Assembly (NCBI GenBank): GCA_905215695.1
Contig: CAJMQN010000005.1
Span: 110,710 to 174,709 of the forward strand
From: an uncultured bacterium
GTDB taxonomy: Bacteria > Bacillota > Clostridia > Christensenellales > HGM11417
DNA: 64,000 nt
Direction of reading: 5' to 3'
Shown here: positions 1 to 9,746 of the stretch, piece by piece
How the letters are laid out: each line of letters begins with the position of its first letter
How positions within the stretch are numbered: position 1 is the first letter of the stretch
Made by a program: the position numbers and the translations under genes
The notes under the pieces: generated by a model
Database searches by the model: none
Seen by the model: the letters and a program-made list of their open reading frames with translations, nothing else
What the model was told of the DNA's origin: nothing

Positions 1-1205
1 ATATTGACCTTTTTGAAAAACAGAACCTGTACTACGCGAAAAATCCGACAACTTCTACAGGACTCGTGACGAGCAAGACGCAGGAACGTTCGCTCGGTCC
101 GGACGGAAAGACGGGTATCATTGACGGAGTGGACTATTCCGCAGACGACGGTTTGCCCGCGACCTATGACGAACTCTTCGCACTGTGCGACGTCATGACG
201 AAAAAAGGGATTACGCCCTTTCTGTGGTCGGGTATGGTTCGGCAGGGTTATATCGATTACTTCCTCGGTGCGCTCTACGCAGACTACGAGGGAGAGAAGA
301 ATATGATGCTCAACTACACCTTTAACGGGACAAGCAAAGACCTTGTTTCTTCCCTTTCCACCGATTCGTCCGGAAAAATTACGGACATCTCTTTCAGGGA
401 CGAGACGCCGATCTCGAAACGGAACGGCTATGAACTCATCAATCAGGCGGGGCGCGCCTATGCTTTGAGTTTTGTGGATCGCATGACTTCCAACGTCAGC
501 TATTTCCACGACGACGCAAAGAACGAGTCCGTCTCCCATACCGGGGCACAGCTGACCTATCTCGAAAGCTCTCTCATCAATAAGCCCGTCGCGTTCTTCA
601 TCGACGGCAGTTACTGGGAGAATGAGGCGGAAGCCTCGGGCGCGTTCGATCAGCTTGTCGGCGAATACGGCGCGAGAGCCGCACGGGAAAACCGCAGATT
701 CGGCTACATGCCTCTTCCCAAGGCGGAGACAGGCATGGCGGGAGGAGCAACGCTGTACGACTACCTGTACAGTCTCGCTTTCATCAACGCGAATATCGCG
801 GATAAGAGCGTCGAGATGGCAAAGCTCTTTTTGCAATTCTGTTATACGGACGAGTCGTTAGTGGAATTTACGGTGATCACCAACACCCCCCGTGCCCTCA
901 ACTATGACATCCCTCAAGACGTGCTCGAGGAAATGAGCGCCTACGGAAAATCTGTGTTCGCACTCAAGAACAATCCCAATACGAGCATTGTCTATCCCTA
1001 TTCCACAGATCCTATGTATCTCAACAATCAGTCGAGCTTTAACCTTTTGAGCCAATGGACTTCTGTCGTAAACGGTACGGCAAAGTCCTATGCGATCGAC
1101 GCCTTCCGCAAGGACGGAATCAATGCCAAAGATTACTTCCTCGGAATGGCGACAGTGCACTCAAAAACGGTTTGGGACAACAGCTATTCCAAGTATTTTG
1201 ACTGA
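1..1205 (+). CDS. ABC transporter extracellular solute-binding protein, 5' truncated
   Basis: This is the C-terminal part of a carbohydrate-type extracellular solute-binding protein. The frame is open to the first base of the window, so the true start and signal peptide lie upstream; the GTG at 66 is only the first internal start-like codon. Visible features are the aromatic-rich ligand-lobe pattern and a segment typical of family 1 binding proteins in which substitutions of Trp, Tyr and Asp line the sugar site (for example a PFLWSG motif near base 220). Fifteen bases separate it from the first permease gene, and the two permeases that follow confirm the importer context. The protein would be lipid-anchored outside the membrane and deliver a sugar or oligosaccharide. 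The substrate cannot be read from sequence. Confidence 0.85.
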   Translation, partial: IDLFEKQNLYYAKNPTTSTGLVTSKTQERSLGPDGKTGIIDGVDYSADDGLPATYDELFALCDVMTKKGITPFLWSGMVRQGYIDYFLGALYADYEGEKNMMLNYTFNGTSKDLVSSLSTDSSGKITDISFRDETPISKRNGYELINQAGRAYALSFVDRMTSNVSYFHDDAKNESVSHTGAQLTYLESSLINKPVAFFIDGSYWENEAEASGAFDQLVGEYGARAARENRRFGYMPLPKAETGMAGGATLYDYLYSLAFINANIADKSVEMAKLFLQFCYTDESLVEFTVITNTPRALNYDIPQDVLEEMSAYGKSVFALKNNPNTSIVYPYSTDPMYLNNQSSFNLLSQWTSVVNGTAKSYAIDAFRKDGINAKDYFLGMATVHSKTVWDNSYSKYFD

Positions 1206-1220
1206 AACAGGGAGGGGAAA

Positions 1221-2135
1221 ATGACCCGGGGCAGCACATTCAGCGCGAAAAAGAAGAGAGATCTCGCGTTCTATATCGGAATGCTCGCGTTTCCGATTTT
1301 GCAGTTCGTCGTCTTCTATATCGCGGTCAACGCCAATTCTATCTTTCTGGCGTTTAAATCCTATGACATTGACAATGGATACTCCTTTGCGGGATTTGAA
1401 AATTTTCGGCGGGTATTCTTCGACATCTTTCACTCTCCCGAACTCTCGAGGGCGTGGGCGAATTCTCTTCTTCTCTATCTCGTAACTACGGTGGTCGGCG
1501 TTTCGCTGGGGCTGTTGTTTTCCTACTATATCTACAAAAAACTGTTCTTTCACAACGGGTTCAAGATTCTTCTCTTTCTTCCGTCCATTCTCTCCGCGAT
1601 CGTCATGGCGCTTCTCTTTCACTATTTCTGCGAGAGCGCGGTACCCGAAATCGCGGAAAAAATCTTTGGAAAAGAGGGGATGGACGGACTCTTCGCCAAT
1701 CAGAAAACGGTGTTGCCGGTCATTCTCTTCTACAACGTGTGGATGGGATTCGGGACAAGTATCCTCATGTACACCGGCGCGATGGGCGGTGTGTCCGAAT
1801 CCCTCTCCGAATCGGCAAGGCTGGACGGCTGTTCTCTGTTGCAGGAATTCTGGCACATTACGCTCCCGGGCGTCTATCCCACGGTCGTGACCTTTCTCGT
1901 CATCAATCTTGTGGGCGTGTTTACGAATCAAATGCATCTGTTCAGTTTCTATGGGAGCGGCGCGGAATCCTCGCTCTGGACCTATGGTTACTATCTGTTC
2001 AGGGAGACCCAAGGCGCAACGCTCGCCGAGTATCCGTATCTGTCCGCGATGGGACTCGTCTTTACGATCGTCATCGTTCCCGTTACGCTCGTTGTCCGTC
2101 GGTTGCTGTTGAAGTACGGACCTTCCCCGGATTAG
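1221..2135 (+). CDS. Sugar ABC transporter permease, MalF/UgpA type
   Basis: Integral membrane permease of a CUT1-type sugar importer, 304 residues, the normal size. Six or so hydrophobic segments are visible, beginning at about residues 16-38. The cytoplasmic EAA loop that docks to the ATPase is at about residues 195-217 (ESARLDG followed by the usual hydrophobic-LPG ending). A GGGAGG ribosome site lies just before the ATG. It follows the binding protein and is followed after 6 bp by the second permease. No ATPase gene is in the window, as is common in Bacillota, where one MsmX/MsiK-type ATPase serves several importers. That sharing is inference. Confidence 0.9.
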   Translation: MTRGSTFSAKKKRDLAFYIGMLAFPILQFVVFYIAVNANSIFLAFKSYDIDNGYSFAGFENFRRVFFDIFHSPELSRAWANSLLLYLVTTVVGVSLGLLFSYYIYKKLFFHNGFKILLFLPSILSAIVMALLFHYFCESAVPEIAEKIFGKEGMDGLFANQKTVLPVILFYNVWMGFGTSILMYTGAMGGVSESLSESARLDGCSLLQEFWHITLPGVYPTVVTFLVINLVGVFTNQMHLFSFYGSGAESSLWTYGYYLFRETQGATLAEYPYLSAMGLVFTIVIVPVTLVVRRLLLKYGPSPD

Positions 2136-2141
2136 AGGTGC

Positions 2142-3041
2142 ATGATGAGAGAGAAAGTATTGTCTAAATTTCGCTCCCCCGGGGAGATTGTCCGGGCGGC
2201 TGTGCTCGGAATCGTGTTTCTTGTCATGGCGGTCTATGTGCTGTCCATTCTGATTCTTCTCCTGTGGGGACTTTTGACCTCGCTTAAGACGAATATGGGC
2301 TACCGCAATGACCCGATCGGACTGCCCAAGAATTGGGCGTTCGACAATTATATCAAGGCATTCAGCGCCTGGTCCGTTCCCATTCCCGGCGGGGGAAGGG
2401 TTTACTTTTTGGAGCAGCTCGGTTACTCTCTGCTCTACGCGGTCGGTTGCTCCTTCTTCGCGACGCTCATACCCTGTATTGCCGCATACGCGACCGCGCG
2501 TTTTCCCTTTCGGTTCAGCAAAATCGTCTATGTGACGGTGCTTGTCGCCATGGGACTCCCCGTCGTGGGCGCGCTGCCCTCTGAAATTCAAATCACGCAG
2601 GCGGTGGGACTCTATGATTCCATTGTGGGTACATGGATTCTCAAAGCGAACTTTTTGGGCATGTATTATCTTGTCTTTCACGCGACCTTTTCCTCGCTGT
2701 CCAAGGACTTTGTAGAGGCGGCGCAGATCGACGGAGCCGGGAATCTTCGAACCTTCGTCAGTATCGTACTACCCGTTGTCCGAAACGCGTTTTTCACCAT
2801 TATGCTTTTGAAGTTCATCGAATTCTGGAACGATTATCAAACGCCCTTGATCTATCTGCCGAGCCACCCGACGGCTGCCTACGGCATGTTTCAGTACAGC
2901 TTTTCGGCGGCTACCGAAAATTCGTGGGTGCCGAATAAAATTACCGGGGCGATGCTGCTGCTTTTGCCTGTGCTTGTCGTGTTTCTCTGTTTCCATAACC
3001 GTCTTATCGGGAATATCACGATGGGCGGCGTAAAAGAATGA
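2142..3041 (+). CDS. Sugar ABC transporter permease, MalG/UgpE type
   Basis: Second membrane permease of the importer, 299 residues. Several transmembrane segments can be seen, the first at about residues 20-45, and the EAA loop at about 188-213 reads VEAAQIDGAG with a downstream LP, the family signature. Two ATG codons stand in tandem at 2142 and 2145; either could start translation. It partners the permease immediately upstream (6-bp gap) to form the channel. The next gene begins 19 bp later behind its own ribosome site, so the secreted protein downstream is probably in the same operon. Confidence 0.9.
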   Translation: MMREKVLSKFRSPGEIVRAAVLGIVFLVMAVYVLSILILLLWGLLTSLKTNMGYRNDPIGLPKNWAFDNYIKAFSAWSVPIPGGGRVYFLEQLGYSLLYAVGCSFFATLIPCIAAYATARFPFRFSKIVYVTVLVAMGLPVVGALPSEIQITQAVGLYDSIVGTWILKANFLGMYYLVFHATFSSLSKDFVEAAQIDGAGNLRTFVSIVLPVVRNAFFTIMLLKFIEFWNDYQTPLIYLPSHPTAAYGMFQYSFSAATENSWVPNKITGAMLLLLPVLVVFLCFHNRLIGNITMGGVKE

Positions 3042-3060
3042 TTTTGAAAGGGAGGTTATT

Positions 3061-6021
3061 ATGACGCAGAAAAGATGGAAAATTTCTCTGCTCGCAGCCG
3101 CGCTTCTCGCCGCGGTTTGTCTGTCGCTCGGACTCTCGTTTGCGGCGACGACAGACGGTTTTTCGGAGGTGACGATTGCGGAGTATCAGACCTACGGGAG
3201 CGAATTAAGCGTCCCCAAGGCGACCTATACCGCAGGGGGGAAAACCGTTGACGCTTCCGCCGTGCTGTACTATCCCGACGGCAGGGTTTCTTCCGCCGCT
3301 CGTCCCGTACTGGACTGCGCGGGCGTCTATTCTCTTGAATACGCCGCCTACACGGAGGGCGGCTACGCAAGAATGACAAAGGATTTCACCGTTCGGGTTG
3401 CCGCCTATTCCGCGAAGAATCCCGCCAGCACGATGACCTACGGCGAATATGAGGGAACGAGGGGACTCCTTTGCAATATCGTGACCGGAGATACGCTCAC
3501 CTTCTCGCAGGTCATCGATCTCAATAAAAAGACCGAAAACGACCTGCTCGCAAAGCTCTTTGTGATTCCGTCTACGCCGGGTATGGCGGACTTCGAGAAA
3601 TTGGAGTTTACTCTGACGGATATTTACGATGAAAACAATAAGGTGACGATCGTCCACATTCCGTACAACAACAATCCCGCCTCCCACGGCTACACGAAGG
3701 CGGCGGCGTCCGGGCAGCCCCTTACGGGATATGAATCCGGAAGGGACATGGTGCACGTGAATAACGCTTACGGCACGCCCACCTGGTTCATCTATCAGCC
3801 GACAAAGAATTATACCGCGAACACGATCAGCATTTCCATGAATTATGAGACCAAATCCGTGTACGCCAATAAGGCGCTTGTCGCAGACCTTGACAATCAG
3901 AAATTTTTTACGAAGCTCTGGAGCGGGTTCACGACCGGCGAAGTGCGTTTGTCTATCAAACCGGGGAGCGGCACCGTGGCGCGTTTCATGGTGACCGAAG
4001 CCGCGGGCGCGAGTCTTTCCGTTGCGGAGTATGACGATACCGATGCGCCGATTCTGAACATAGATACCGGGAATTACGGCGACGAGATTCCCCACGCAGT
4101 GGCGGGAAAACCCTATCCGATTTTTTCCGCGACGGCTTTTGACCGGGTGTTCGGAACGTGCGACGTCACGGTCAAGGTCTGGCGGAACTATTATTCGAGC
4201 GCAAAATATCAGTATCCGATAGAGAACGGCGCCTTTACGCCGGATAAGACCGGAGAGTACGTGCTCGAATATTCCGCCAAGGACGGTTTCCGGAACGTCG
4301 GTACGAAGATTCTGACTGTGACGGCGGTACAGGCTTCCGAGACGGACGCGCTCGAAATTCTTCTGACGGGGGAGACAACGGAGGGACTCGCCGGCATCGC
4401 GGTGCCCTTTGGTCAGGCAACCGCAGCGGGGGGAGTCGGCGACAAAAAAGTCGAGGTCTCCGTTGCGGACGAGAATGGTGTGACCGTCGAAGCGAATAGC
4501 GAAGGTTTCCTTCCGAAGAGGACGGGCGTTTATACGGTCACCTATACTGCCGTCGATTATGTGGGAAATGTCTCGGAGAAGAGCTATTCCGTAACGGTCA
4601 AACCCAATCTCGAACCGGTGTTCGAGAGGGACGCTTCGGTACAGAAGTACCTGATTGCGGGATACGGCTATACCTTCCCTGCACTCTCTGCGACGGATTA
4701 CAGCGTGGAGAATCCCGTTCCCGTTGACGCATCTGTTTCCGTTATTGCGGAGGGCGCGGAGACGCAGGTAAACGGCAGTTACGTGCCGGACGCCGCGCTC
4801 GACGGTCAGACGATTACCGTTCGCTATACCGCGCGCGGCGCGAAAGGGACGGGGTCGAAGGACTATTCCGTCCGGATCGTCAACGTCAAGGACGGGAACG
4901 CGCTCGACTTTTCCAAATTCTTTGTCTGGGAGGGGGACGCGAAGGTCAACACAAAGAAGGAGACCTATATTGCCTATCGGGCGAATGACGCGGATAACGT
5001 GATATTTAACTATATCAATCCGCTCTACTACCGCGAATTCTCCCTCAAATTTATGCTCAATTCAACGAACGTCGGCAGAGCCGACATCTATCTGACGGGA
5101 TGTGCAGATCCTTCTCAGGTTTTGAAAATCAGCTTTTTCAAGGGCTCGGATTCGGTGCAAATCCGCATCAACGACGGCTATGGCTACGAGACGACCTATC
5201 AGCCCAAGGCAACCTTCGATGTGACCTTCGATTCCTTGCTCAACCGTATTGCGAGCAACGGCGTATTTTACTCCTTCGACAGCTTTTTGAACGGAACGCC
5301 CTTTGCAGGCTTTACGGGTGAAACCATTTGGCTTCGAATAGAATTCGGAGATTATAACGGGAAAAACGAGCTCTTTCGAGTCTATTCCCTCAACGGTCAG
5401 GTATTCAGTTCGGACACCGAGGAATATATCGGACCGCAGATTGTACGCCTGGGTGAGTATGGGGGAACCAAATCCATCGGAAGCCGGGCGACGGTTACCG
5501 AGGCGATTGCAATCGACGTTTTAAACCCGCTGACGGAATTTTCGGTGAGCGTAACGGACCCGAACGGAGACTACGTGAAGGATATCAACGGCGTGACGCT
5601 GGACACCGTACCCTATGCGAGATACCAATTCGACCTCATTTCCTACGGTCGCTATACAGTAACGCTGGTTGCCACGGACGGAGCGGGAAATTCCTCGGAA
5701 ATCTTCTATATCGAAAACGTCGTAAATACTGCGGGACCGACGATTCATCTGTCTGAAAACCCGCCCGAAACCGTGCGTGCGGGAACAAAATTTTCGCCTC
5801 CCGCGGCGACGGCGACGGACGACCTCACGCCTTCGGATCAAATTGTGCTCCGCGTCTTTCTGCACAGACCGGACGGAACGGTGGAACAGCTTACCGATTC
5901 CAAAAAGCCTGAAAACAAAATTGAAGTCACTTTGACTGCCGGCGTCTATACCCTGACTTATCTCGCCATTGACGGGGACGGCAACGCGACGTTTTCGGAC
6001 TATACCATGACGGTAAAGTGA
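3061..6021 (+). CDS. Large secreted protein with Ig-like repeats and a lectin-like domain
   Basis: 986 residues with an N-terminal signal peptide (basic start, hydrophobic stretch to about residue 28 ending near Ala-Ala). Several beta-sandwich, Ig-like units of about 80 residues follow, recognisable by repeated endings such as GVYTVTYTAVDYVGN and GEYVLEYSAKDGFRN (about residues 385-425 and 470-515) and again near the C-terminus. A stretch at about 615-820 has the look of a concanavalin-like or LamG-like lectin fold. There is no lipobox, LPXTG motif or C-terminal membrane anchor. It lies between the importer and a DUF4838 lipoprotein, so a role in holding or binding a polysaccharide outside the cell is plausible but inferred. 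No catalytic motif was recognised. Confidence 0.7.
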   Translation: MTQKRWKISLLAAALLAAVCLSLGLSFAATTDGFSEVTIAEYQTYGSELSVPKATYTAGGKTVDASAVLYYPDGRVSSAARPVLDCAGVYSLEYAAYTEGGYARMTKDFTVRVAAYSAKNPASTMTYGEYEGTRGLLCNIVTGDTLTFSQVIDLNKKTENDLLAKLFVIPSTPGMADFEKLEFTLTDIYDENNKVTIVHIPYNNNPASHGYTKAAASGQPLTGYESGRDMVHVNNAYGTPTWFIYQPTKNYTANTISISMNYETKSVYANKALVADLDNQKFFTKLWSGFTTGEVRLSIKPGSGTVARFMVTEAAGASLSVAEYDDTDAPILNIDTGNYGDEIPHAVAGKPYPIFSATAFDRVFGTCDVTVKVWRNYYSSAKYQYPIENGAFTPDKTGEYVLEYSAKDGFRNVGTKILTVTAVQASETDALEILLTGETTEGLAGIAVPFGQATAAGGVGDKKVEVSVADENGVTVEANSEGFLPKRTGVYTVTYTAVDYVGNVSEKSYSVTVKPNLEPVFERDASVQKYLIAGYGYTFPALSATDYSVENPVPVDASVSVIAEGAETQVNGSYVPDAALDGQTITVRYTARGAKGTGSKDYSVRIVNVKDGNALDFSKFFVWEGDAKVNTKKETYIAYRANDADNVIFNYINPLYYREFSLKFMLNSTNVGRADIYLTGCADPSQVLKISFFKGSDSVQIRINDGYGYETTYQPKATFDVTFDSLLNRIASNGVFYSFDSFLNGTPFAGFTGETIWLRIEFGDYNGKNELFRVYSLNGQVFSSDTEEYIGPQIVRLGEYGGTKSIGSRATVTEAIAIDVLNPLTEFSVSVTDPNGDYVKDINGVTLDTVPYARYQFDLISYGRYTVTLVATDGAGNSSEIFYIENVVNTAGPTIHLSENPPETVRAGTKFSPPAATATDDLTPSDQIVLRVFLHRPDGTVEQLTDSKKPENKIEVTLTAGVYTLTYLAIDGDGNATFSDYTMTVK

Positions 6022-6031
6022 GGAACCTATT

Positions 6032-7939
6032 ATGAAAAAGATTTTTACCTTCATCTGTATCTTTGCGGTACTTGCCTGCGGTACGCTTGCCGGATGCGGC
6101 GGAAAGCCGGGCGAGGAGCAGGAAGAGAACAATAAGCCCACGGTTGAATTCACGGATTATGACCTCGTCAAGGCGGGCGCAAGCAGTTATACCATTGTCG
6201 TGCCCGAGACCTCCTCTGCCGGCGAAACCATGGCGCAAAACGATCTTCGGACCTATTTCCGGGAAGCGACGGGAGTCGATCTCCCCATTGTCACCGACAA
6301 GGAAGTGACCTGGTCGGAGGGCGCGGAGTATCTCTCTGTCGGGAATACCGCGTTCCTCGAGGATGCGGGCGTAACTGTGGACCGGGATAAGATCGGAGTC
6401 AACGGCTATCGCGTCGAGACCAAGGGGCGTTCCGTCTTTATGGCAGGCGGCAAGGAGTACGGCACGCTGTACGCGGTCTATGAATTTTTGCGCGGGACAT
6501 TTCATTTTGAAGTGTATGCGTTGGACGAAATCGTCCACGATACGGGCGTGACGGATTGCAAGGTGCCTGACTATCATACCGAGGTGATTCCCGATATTCA
6601 GCAGTTGCAGTCTCAATACGGCGCGCTCATTAACGACGTGTCCGGCGCGCTTCGGCTCGGATATCAGACCTGGGCGGAGCTCTGGATGTTCGGCGCGATT
6701 CCCTCGAGCTCCAAAAATATCGGATTTGTGCACAATACCTTGAGTTATGTAGCGATCGACGATTGGGCGGAAGAGCATCCCACCTGGTTCAGCCCTGACC
6801 GCACGCAGCTTTGTCTCTCCAACGAGGAGATGTACGAGACAGCCTTTTTACCCGCACTCAAAGAGATGATATTGAGCAAGCCGGACGTTTTAAACGTGTC
6901 TGTCACGCAGATGGACGTTCGGACCTGGTGCACCTGCGAACAGTGTTCCGCAGACAAGGCGAAGTATGGCACGGACGCGGGGAATCTTGTCAATTTCGGC
7001 AACAAGTGCGCGCGGGACATCAAGGAATGGCTCGCGGAGGTCGCACCCGGACGCAAGGTCAATATCGTCATCTTCGCCTACCACAACAGCGAGGGGGCGC
7101 CCGCAAAGCTCAACGACGCCGGGGAATACGTGCCCATCGAGGAGAGTCTCAAATTCGAGGACAATCTCGTCCTCTTCTGGTGCCCGAGTATTGCGAACTG
7201 GAAGGAACCCCTCTACGAGGGCGCGAATGCCAATTATCTCAACAGCATGAAGGCGTGGTCCACGATGGTGCATACCATTTACGTATGGGGATACGAAACG
7301 AACTTCCACGAGTATCTGTTGAATTTTAATACGGTGGACACCCTTCAGCAGAATATGAAATTTTACCGCGACTTCAATGTTCAGCTTCTCTTCAATCAGG
7401 GAGAGCACAACCAAGCGGTCGGGACAGACTTTACGGACCTCTCTATCTATCTGACCGCCAAGCTCCGCTGGGATGTAGATGCCGACTATGATGCGCTCAT
7501 CCGGGATTTCTTCGCCAACTATTACAAGGAGGCAGGGGATACCATGCTCAGGCTCTTCAATCACCTGCGCGTTTGGGAAAACTATATGGAGGATTCGCTC
7601 GGATACAACGGAAACAAGTTCAACAGCTCGCTCAATCAGAAATACTGGCCGAAAAACGTCCTGGACGGCTTCCTCGCGGAGATTGACCGGGCGTATGCGG
7701 ACATCGAACCGCTTAAAATTTCGGATCCCGAAAAGTATGAAAAGCTGTATTGGAGAATCAATCGCGAGAGCATTACTTTCCGGTACGCGCTCATCAATCT
7801 GTATGCCGGCAACTATACGCAGAGCGAACTGCTTCGCATGAAAACGGAGTTCCGTGCGGACGCCGAGAGCATCGGAATCAGTTACTATAAAGAAGTCGGA
7901 CCGATCGGCAACCTTTGGTCTCAGTGGGGCATTGCGTAA
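6032..7939 (+). CDS. DUF4838-family lipoprotein, glucuronidase-related
   Basis: 635-residue lipoprotein: the lipobox is LAGC with the lipidated Cys at residue 22, followed by an acidic, Asn-rich linker. Residues about 45-150 resemble the N-terminal domain found in front of alpha-glucuronidase (GH67-like) and hexosaminidase barrels. The central part carries the DUF4838 pattern, including the QMD..TWCTCEQC segment near residue 290 and a YETNFHEY segment near 425. Members of this family sit in glycan-use loci and are thought to be glycoside hydrolase-like barrels, but no activity is firmly assigned here. Its presence near uxuA and uxuB fits a substrate that contains glucuronic acid; this is inference from context. 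Confidence 0.75.
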   Translation: MKKIFTFICIFAVLACGTLAGCGGKPGEEQEENNKPTVEFTDYDLVKAGASSYTIVVPETSSAGETMAQNDLRTYFREATGVDLPIVTDKEVTWSEGAEYLSVGNTAFLEDAGVTVDRDKIGVNGYRVETKGRSVFMAGGKEYGTLYAVYEFLRGTFHFEVYALDEIVHDTGVTDCKVPDYHTEVIPDIQQLQSQYGALINDVSGALRLGYQTWAELWMFGAIPSSSKNIGFVHNTLSYVAIDDWAEEHPTWFSPDRTQLCLSNEEMYETAFLPALKEMILSKPDVLNVSVTQMDVRTWCTCEQCSADKAKYGTDAGNLVNFGNKCARDIKEWLAEVAPGRKVNIVIFAYHNSEGAPAKLNDAGEYVPIEESLKFEDNLVLFWCPSIANWKEPLYEGANANYLNSMKAWSTMVHTIYVWGYETNFHEYLLNFNTVDTLQQNMKFYRDFNVQLLFNQGEHNQAVGTDFTDLSIYLTAKLRWDVDADYDALIRDFFANYYKEAGDTMLRLFNHLRVWENYMEDSLGYNGNKFNSSLNQKYWPKNVLDGFLAEIDRAYADIEPLKISDPEKYEKLYWRINRESITFRYALINLYAGNYTQSELLRMKTEFRADAESIGISYYKEVGPIGNLWSQWGIA

Positions 7940-7953
7940 AAAGGAGAAAGTTC

Positions 7954-8820
7954 ATGTTTAAAATCGGTATTATCGGCAGTGAAAATTCGCACGCGCCCGC
8001 GTTTATGGATATTTTTCGTTCGGACCCCGCCTACGCCGACCTCAAGGTCGTGGGCGTAGGCGGAGTTGACGCGGAGAGCAACAAGAGATGCTTTGAGGAG
8101 TTTCAGCTTGAATTTATCGCAGAACGTCCGGAGGATATGCTCGGAAAGGTGGACGCTGTGATGGTGACCGCACGGGACGGGAAGTATCACGCAGAGTTTT
8201 CCCGCCCATTCCTCGAGGCGGGGCTTCCCATGTTCATTGACAAGCCGTTTACGACAGACCCTTCGGAGGCAGTATCGCTTGCAAAACTCGCAAAGTCCAA
8301 ACAAGTTCCGCTCACGGGGGGATCTTCGCTAAAAAACTGTTATGACGTTCTGATGCTTCAGCATGAGGTTCAAAAGGCGCCCGACAAGGTGCACGGCGGT
8401 TCGGTTGTCGCGCCTCTCAATATGGAGAATCCTTACAGCGGTTTTTGGTTCTATTCCTCTCATCTCGCGGAGATCTGCATGACTGTTTTCGGCTATGATC
8501 CGGTCGAAATTTGCGCGATGGAGTGCGCCGGAAACGTAACCGCTATGGTCAGGTATCAAAATTTCGTCGTCGAAAACCGTTTTATGGACGGTTGTTATGA
8601 GTACTTCGGACAGGTCTCCACAAAGGAGCGGCTCTATTCGAGGGAAATTGACAGTGCGCTCATCTACCGTCACGAGTGTGACGAATTCGCGGAAATGCTT
8701 CGGACCGGAAAGATGAGGCATTCCTATGAACAGCTCGTCGCGCCGGTATTCTATCTCGACGCGGTGAAGAGAGCGTATGAGACCCGAAAGACGATTAAAG
8801 TGGAAAAGTTTGGAATCTAA
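7954..8820 (+). CDS. Gfo/Idh/MocA-family oxidoreductase, short form
   Basis: 288 residues with an N-terminal nucleotide-binding fold (KIGIIGSENSH) and a dehydrogenase-like DKPFTTD segment at about residue 97 in the place of the usual EKP motif. It is shorter than typical family members (about 330-380) and its Rossmann signature has Ser-Glu-Asn rather than the normal Gly-rich loop, so NAD(P) binding should not be taken for granted. The ATG at 7954 was chosen because it has an AAGGAG ribosome site 8 bp upstream; a longer frame from 7915 would overlap the previous gene. It probably belongs to the carbohydrate operon. Substrate unknown. Confidence 0.75.
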   Translation: MFKIGIIGSENSHAPAFMDIFRSDPAYADLKVVGVGGVDAESNKRCFEEFQLEFIAERPEDMLGKVDAVMVTARDGKYHAEFSRPFLEAGLPMFIDKPFTTDPSEAVSLAKLAKSKQVPLTGGSSLKNCYDVLMLQHEVQKAPDKVHGGSVVAPLNMENPYSGFWFYSSHLAEICMTVFGYDPVEICAMECAGNVTAMVRYQNFVVENRFMDGCYEYFGQVSTKERLYSREIDSALIYRHECDEFAEMLRTGKMRHSYEQLVAPVFYLDAVKRAYETRKTIKVEKFGI

Positions 8821-8840
8821 TGCTTTTAGGATGATTTGAA

Positions 8841-9611
8841 ATGTGTTTGCTCAACGGTTTTTTTGTTTCAGGTCTGACGGTTAAAAAATACAACACCCGA
8901 AGGGATATGGGTGTCAATGCGGCAATTGACGTGGCGCGCCGTCTTCGGCAAGTCATCAAGGACAGAGGCGAGGCGAATATGGTCTTTGCCGCCGCTCCTT
9001 CGCAGAATGAATTTTTGAATGGGCTGACTTCGATCGGCGGCATCGAGTGGGAGAGAGTGAATGCGTTTCATATGGACGAGTATATCGGGCTTCCCGCGGA
9101 TGCGCCGCAGGCTTTCGGGCAATTTCTGCGGGACAGAATTTTCGGGCTGCGGAAATTCAAGAGCGTCAATTATCTGAACGGAAATGCCGCCGACCTCGGG
9201 GAGGAATGCGCAAGATATGAGGCGCTCCTCCGCGCACATTTGCCGGATATCGTCTGCATGGGAATCGGGGAAAACGGACACATCGCTTTCAACGATCCCT
9301 GGGTTGCGAACTTCCGGGATGAAAAATGGGTCAAGGTGGTAGAGCTCGATGAAATTTGCCGGAATCAACAGGTCAACGACGGGTGCTTTGCGTCTGTTTC
9401 GGACGTGCCGACACACGCGATTACGCTCACGATTCCGGCGCTGACGGAGGCGGACAGCGTCTTCTGTGTCGTTCCCTCTAAGACCAAGGCTCGGGCGGTC
9501 TGGAATACGCTCTACGGCGAGATTTCCGAGAGTTGTCCCGCGAGTATTTTGCGCCGGCATAAAGATGCCGTACTCTACTGCGACAGCGACAGCGCAGAAT
9601 TGCTTCGGTAA
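8841..9611 (+). CDS. nagB: Glucosamine-6-phosphate deaminase-like protein
   Basis: 256 residues, NagB/RpiA fold. Known NagB enzymes convert glucosamine 6-phosphate to fructose 6-phosphate and ammonia. Clear motifs are MDEYIGLP with Asp79 and GIGENGHIAFNDP with His147. Compared with Escherichia coli NagB, whose loop reads GNDGHIAFNEP, the catalytic Asp is replaced by Asn145 and the following Glu by Asp152. Related Bacillota proteins also vary here, so the activity may be altered or on a different amino sugar phosphate. It begins 20 bp after the oxidoreductase, with a weak AGGA ribosome site, and probably belongs to the same operon. Confidence 0.8.
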   Translation: MCLLNGFFVSGLTVKKYNTRRDMGVNAAIDVARRLRQVIKDRGEANMVFAAAPSQNEFLNGLTSIGGIEWERVNAFHMDEYIGLPADAPQAFGQFLRDRIFGLRKFKSVNYLNGNAADLGEECARYEALLRAHLPDIVCMGIGENGHIAFNDPWVANFRDEKWVKVVELDEICRNQQVNDGCFASVSDVPTHAITLTIPALTEADSVFCVVPSKTKARAVWNTLYGEISESCPASILRRHKDAVLYCDSDSAELLR

Positions 9612-9634
9612 ACTTTTCTTTTTTAGGGAGAAAG

Positions 9635-9721
9635 ATGAGGCGCTTTGCCCGTATATCGGCGAACTCTCTTACATTCTTCCGAGCGGAGAAAACGGAAGGA
9701 ACAAAGGTGTTTCCTTTGTAA
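9635..9721 (+). CDS. Possible 28-residue peptide
   Basis: A short open frame that begins with ATG behind an AGGGAG sequence and ends at TAA just before the next lipoprotein gene. The peptide is basic at the N-terminus and has no recognisable motif or membrane segment. The second half of the frame contains a small hairpin (ACAAAGG/CCTTTGT, 9700-9720). It could be a regulatory leader peptide or a chance frame; there is no homology evidence. Confidence 0.2.
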   Translation: MRRFARISANSLTFFRAEKTEGTKVFPL

Positions 9722-9746
9722 ATTATAATTTTAAGGAGGAAGAAGG

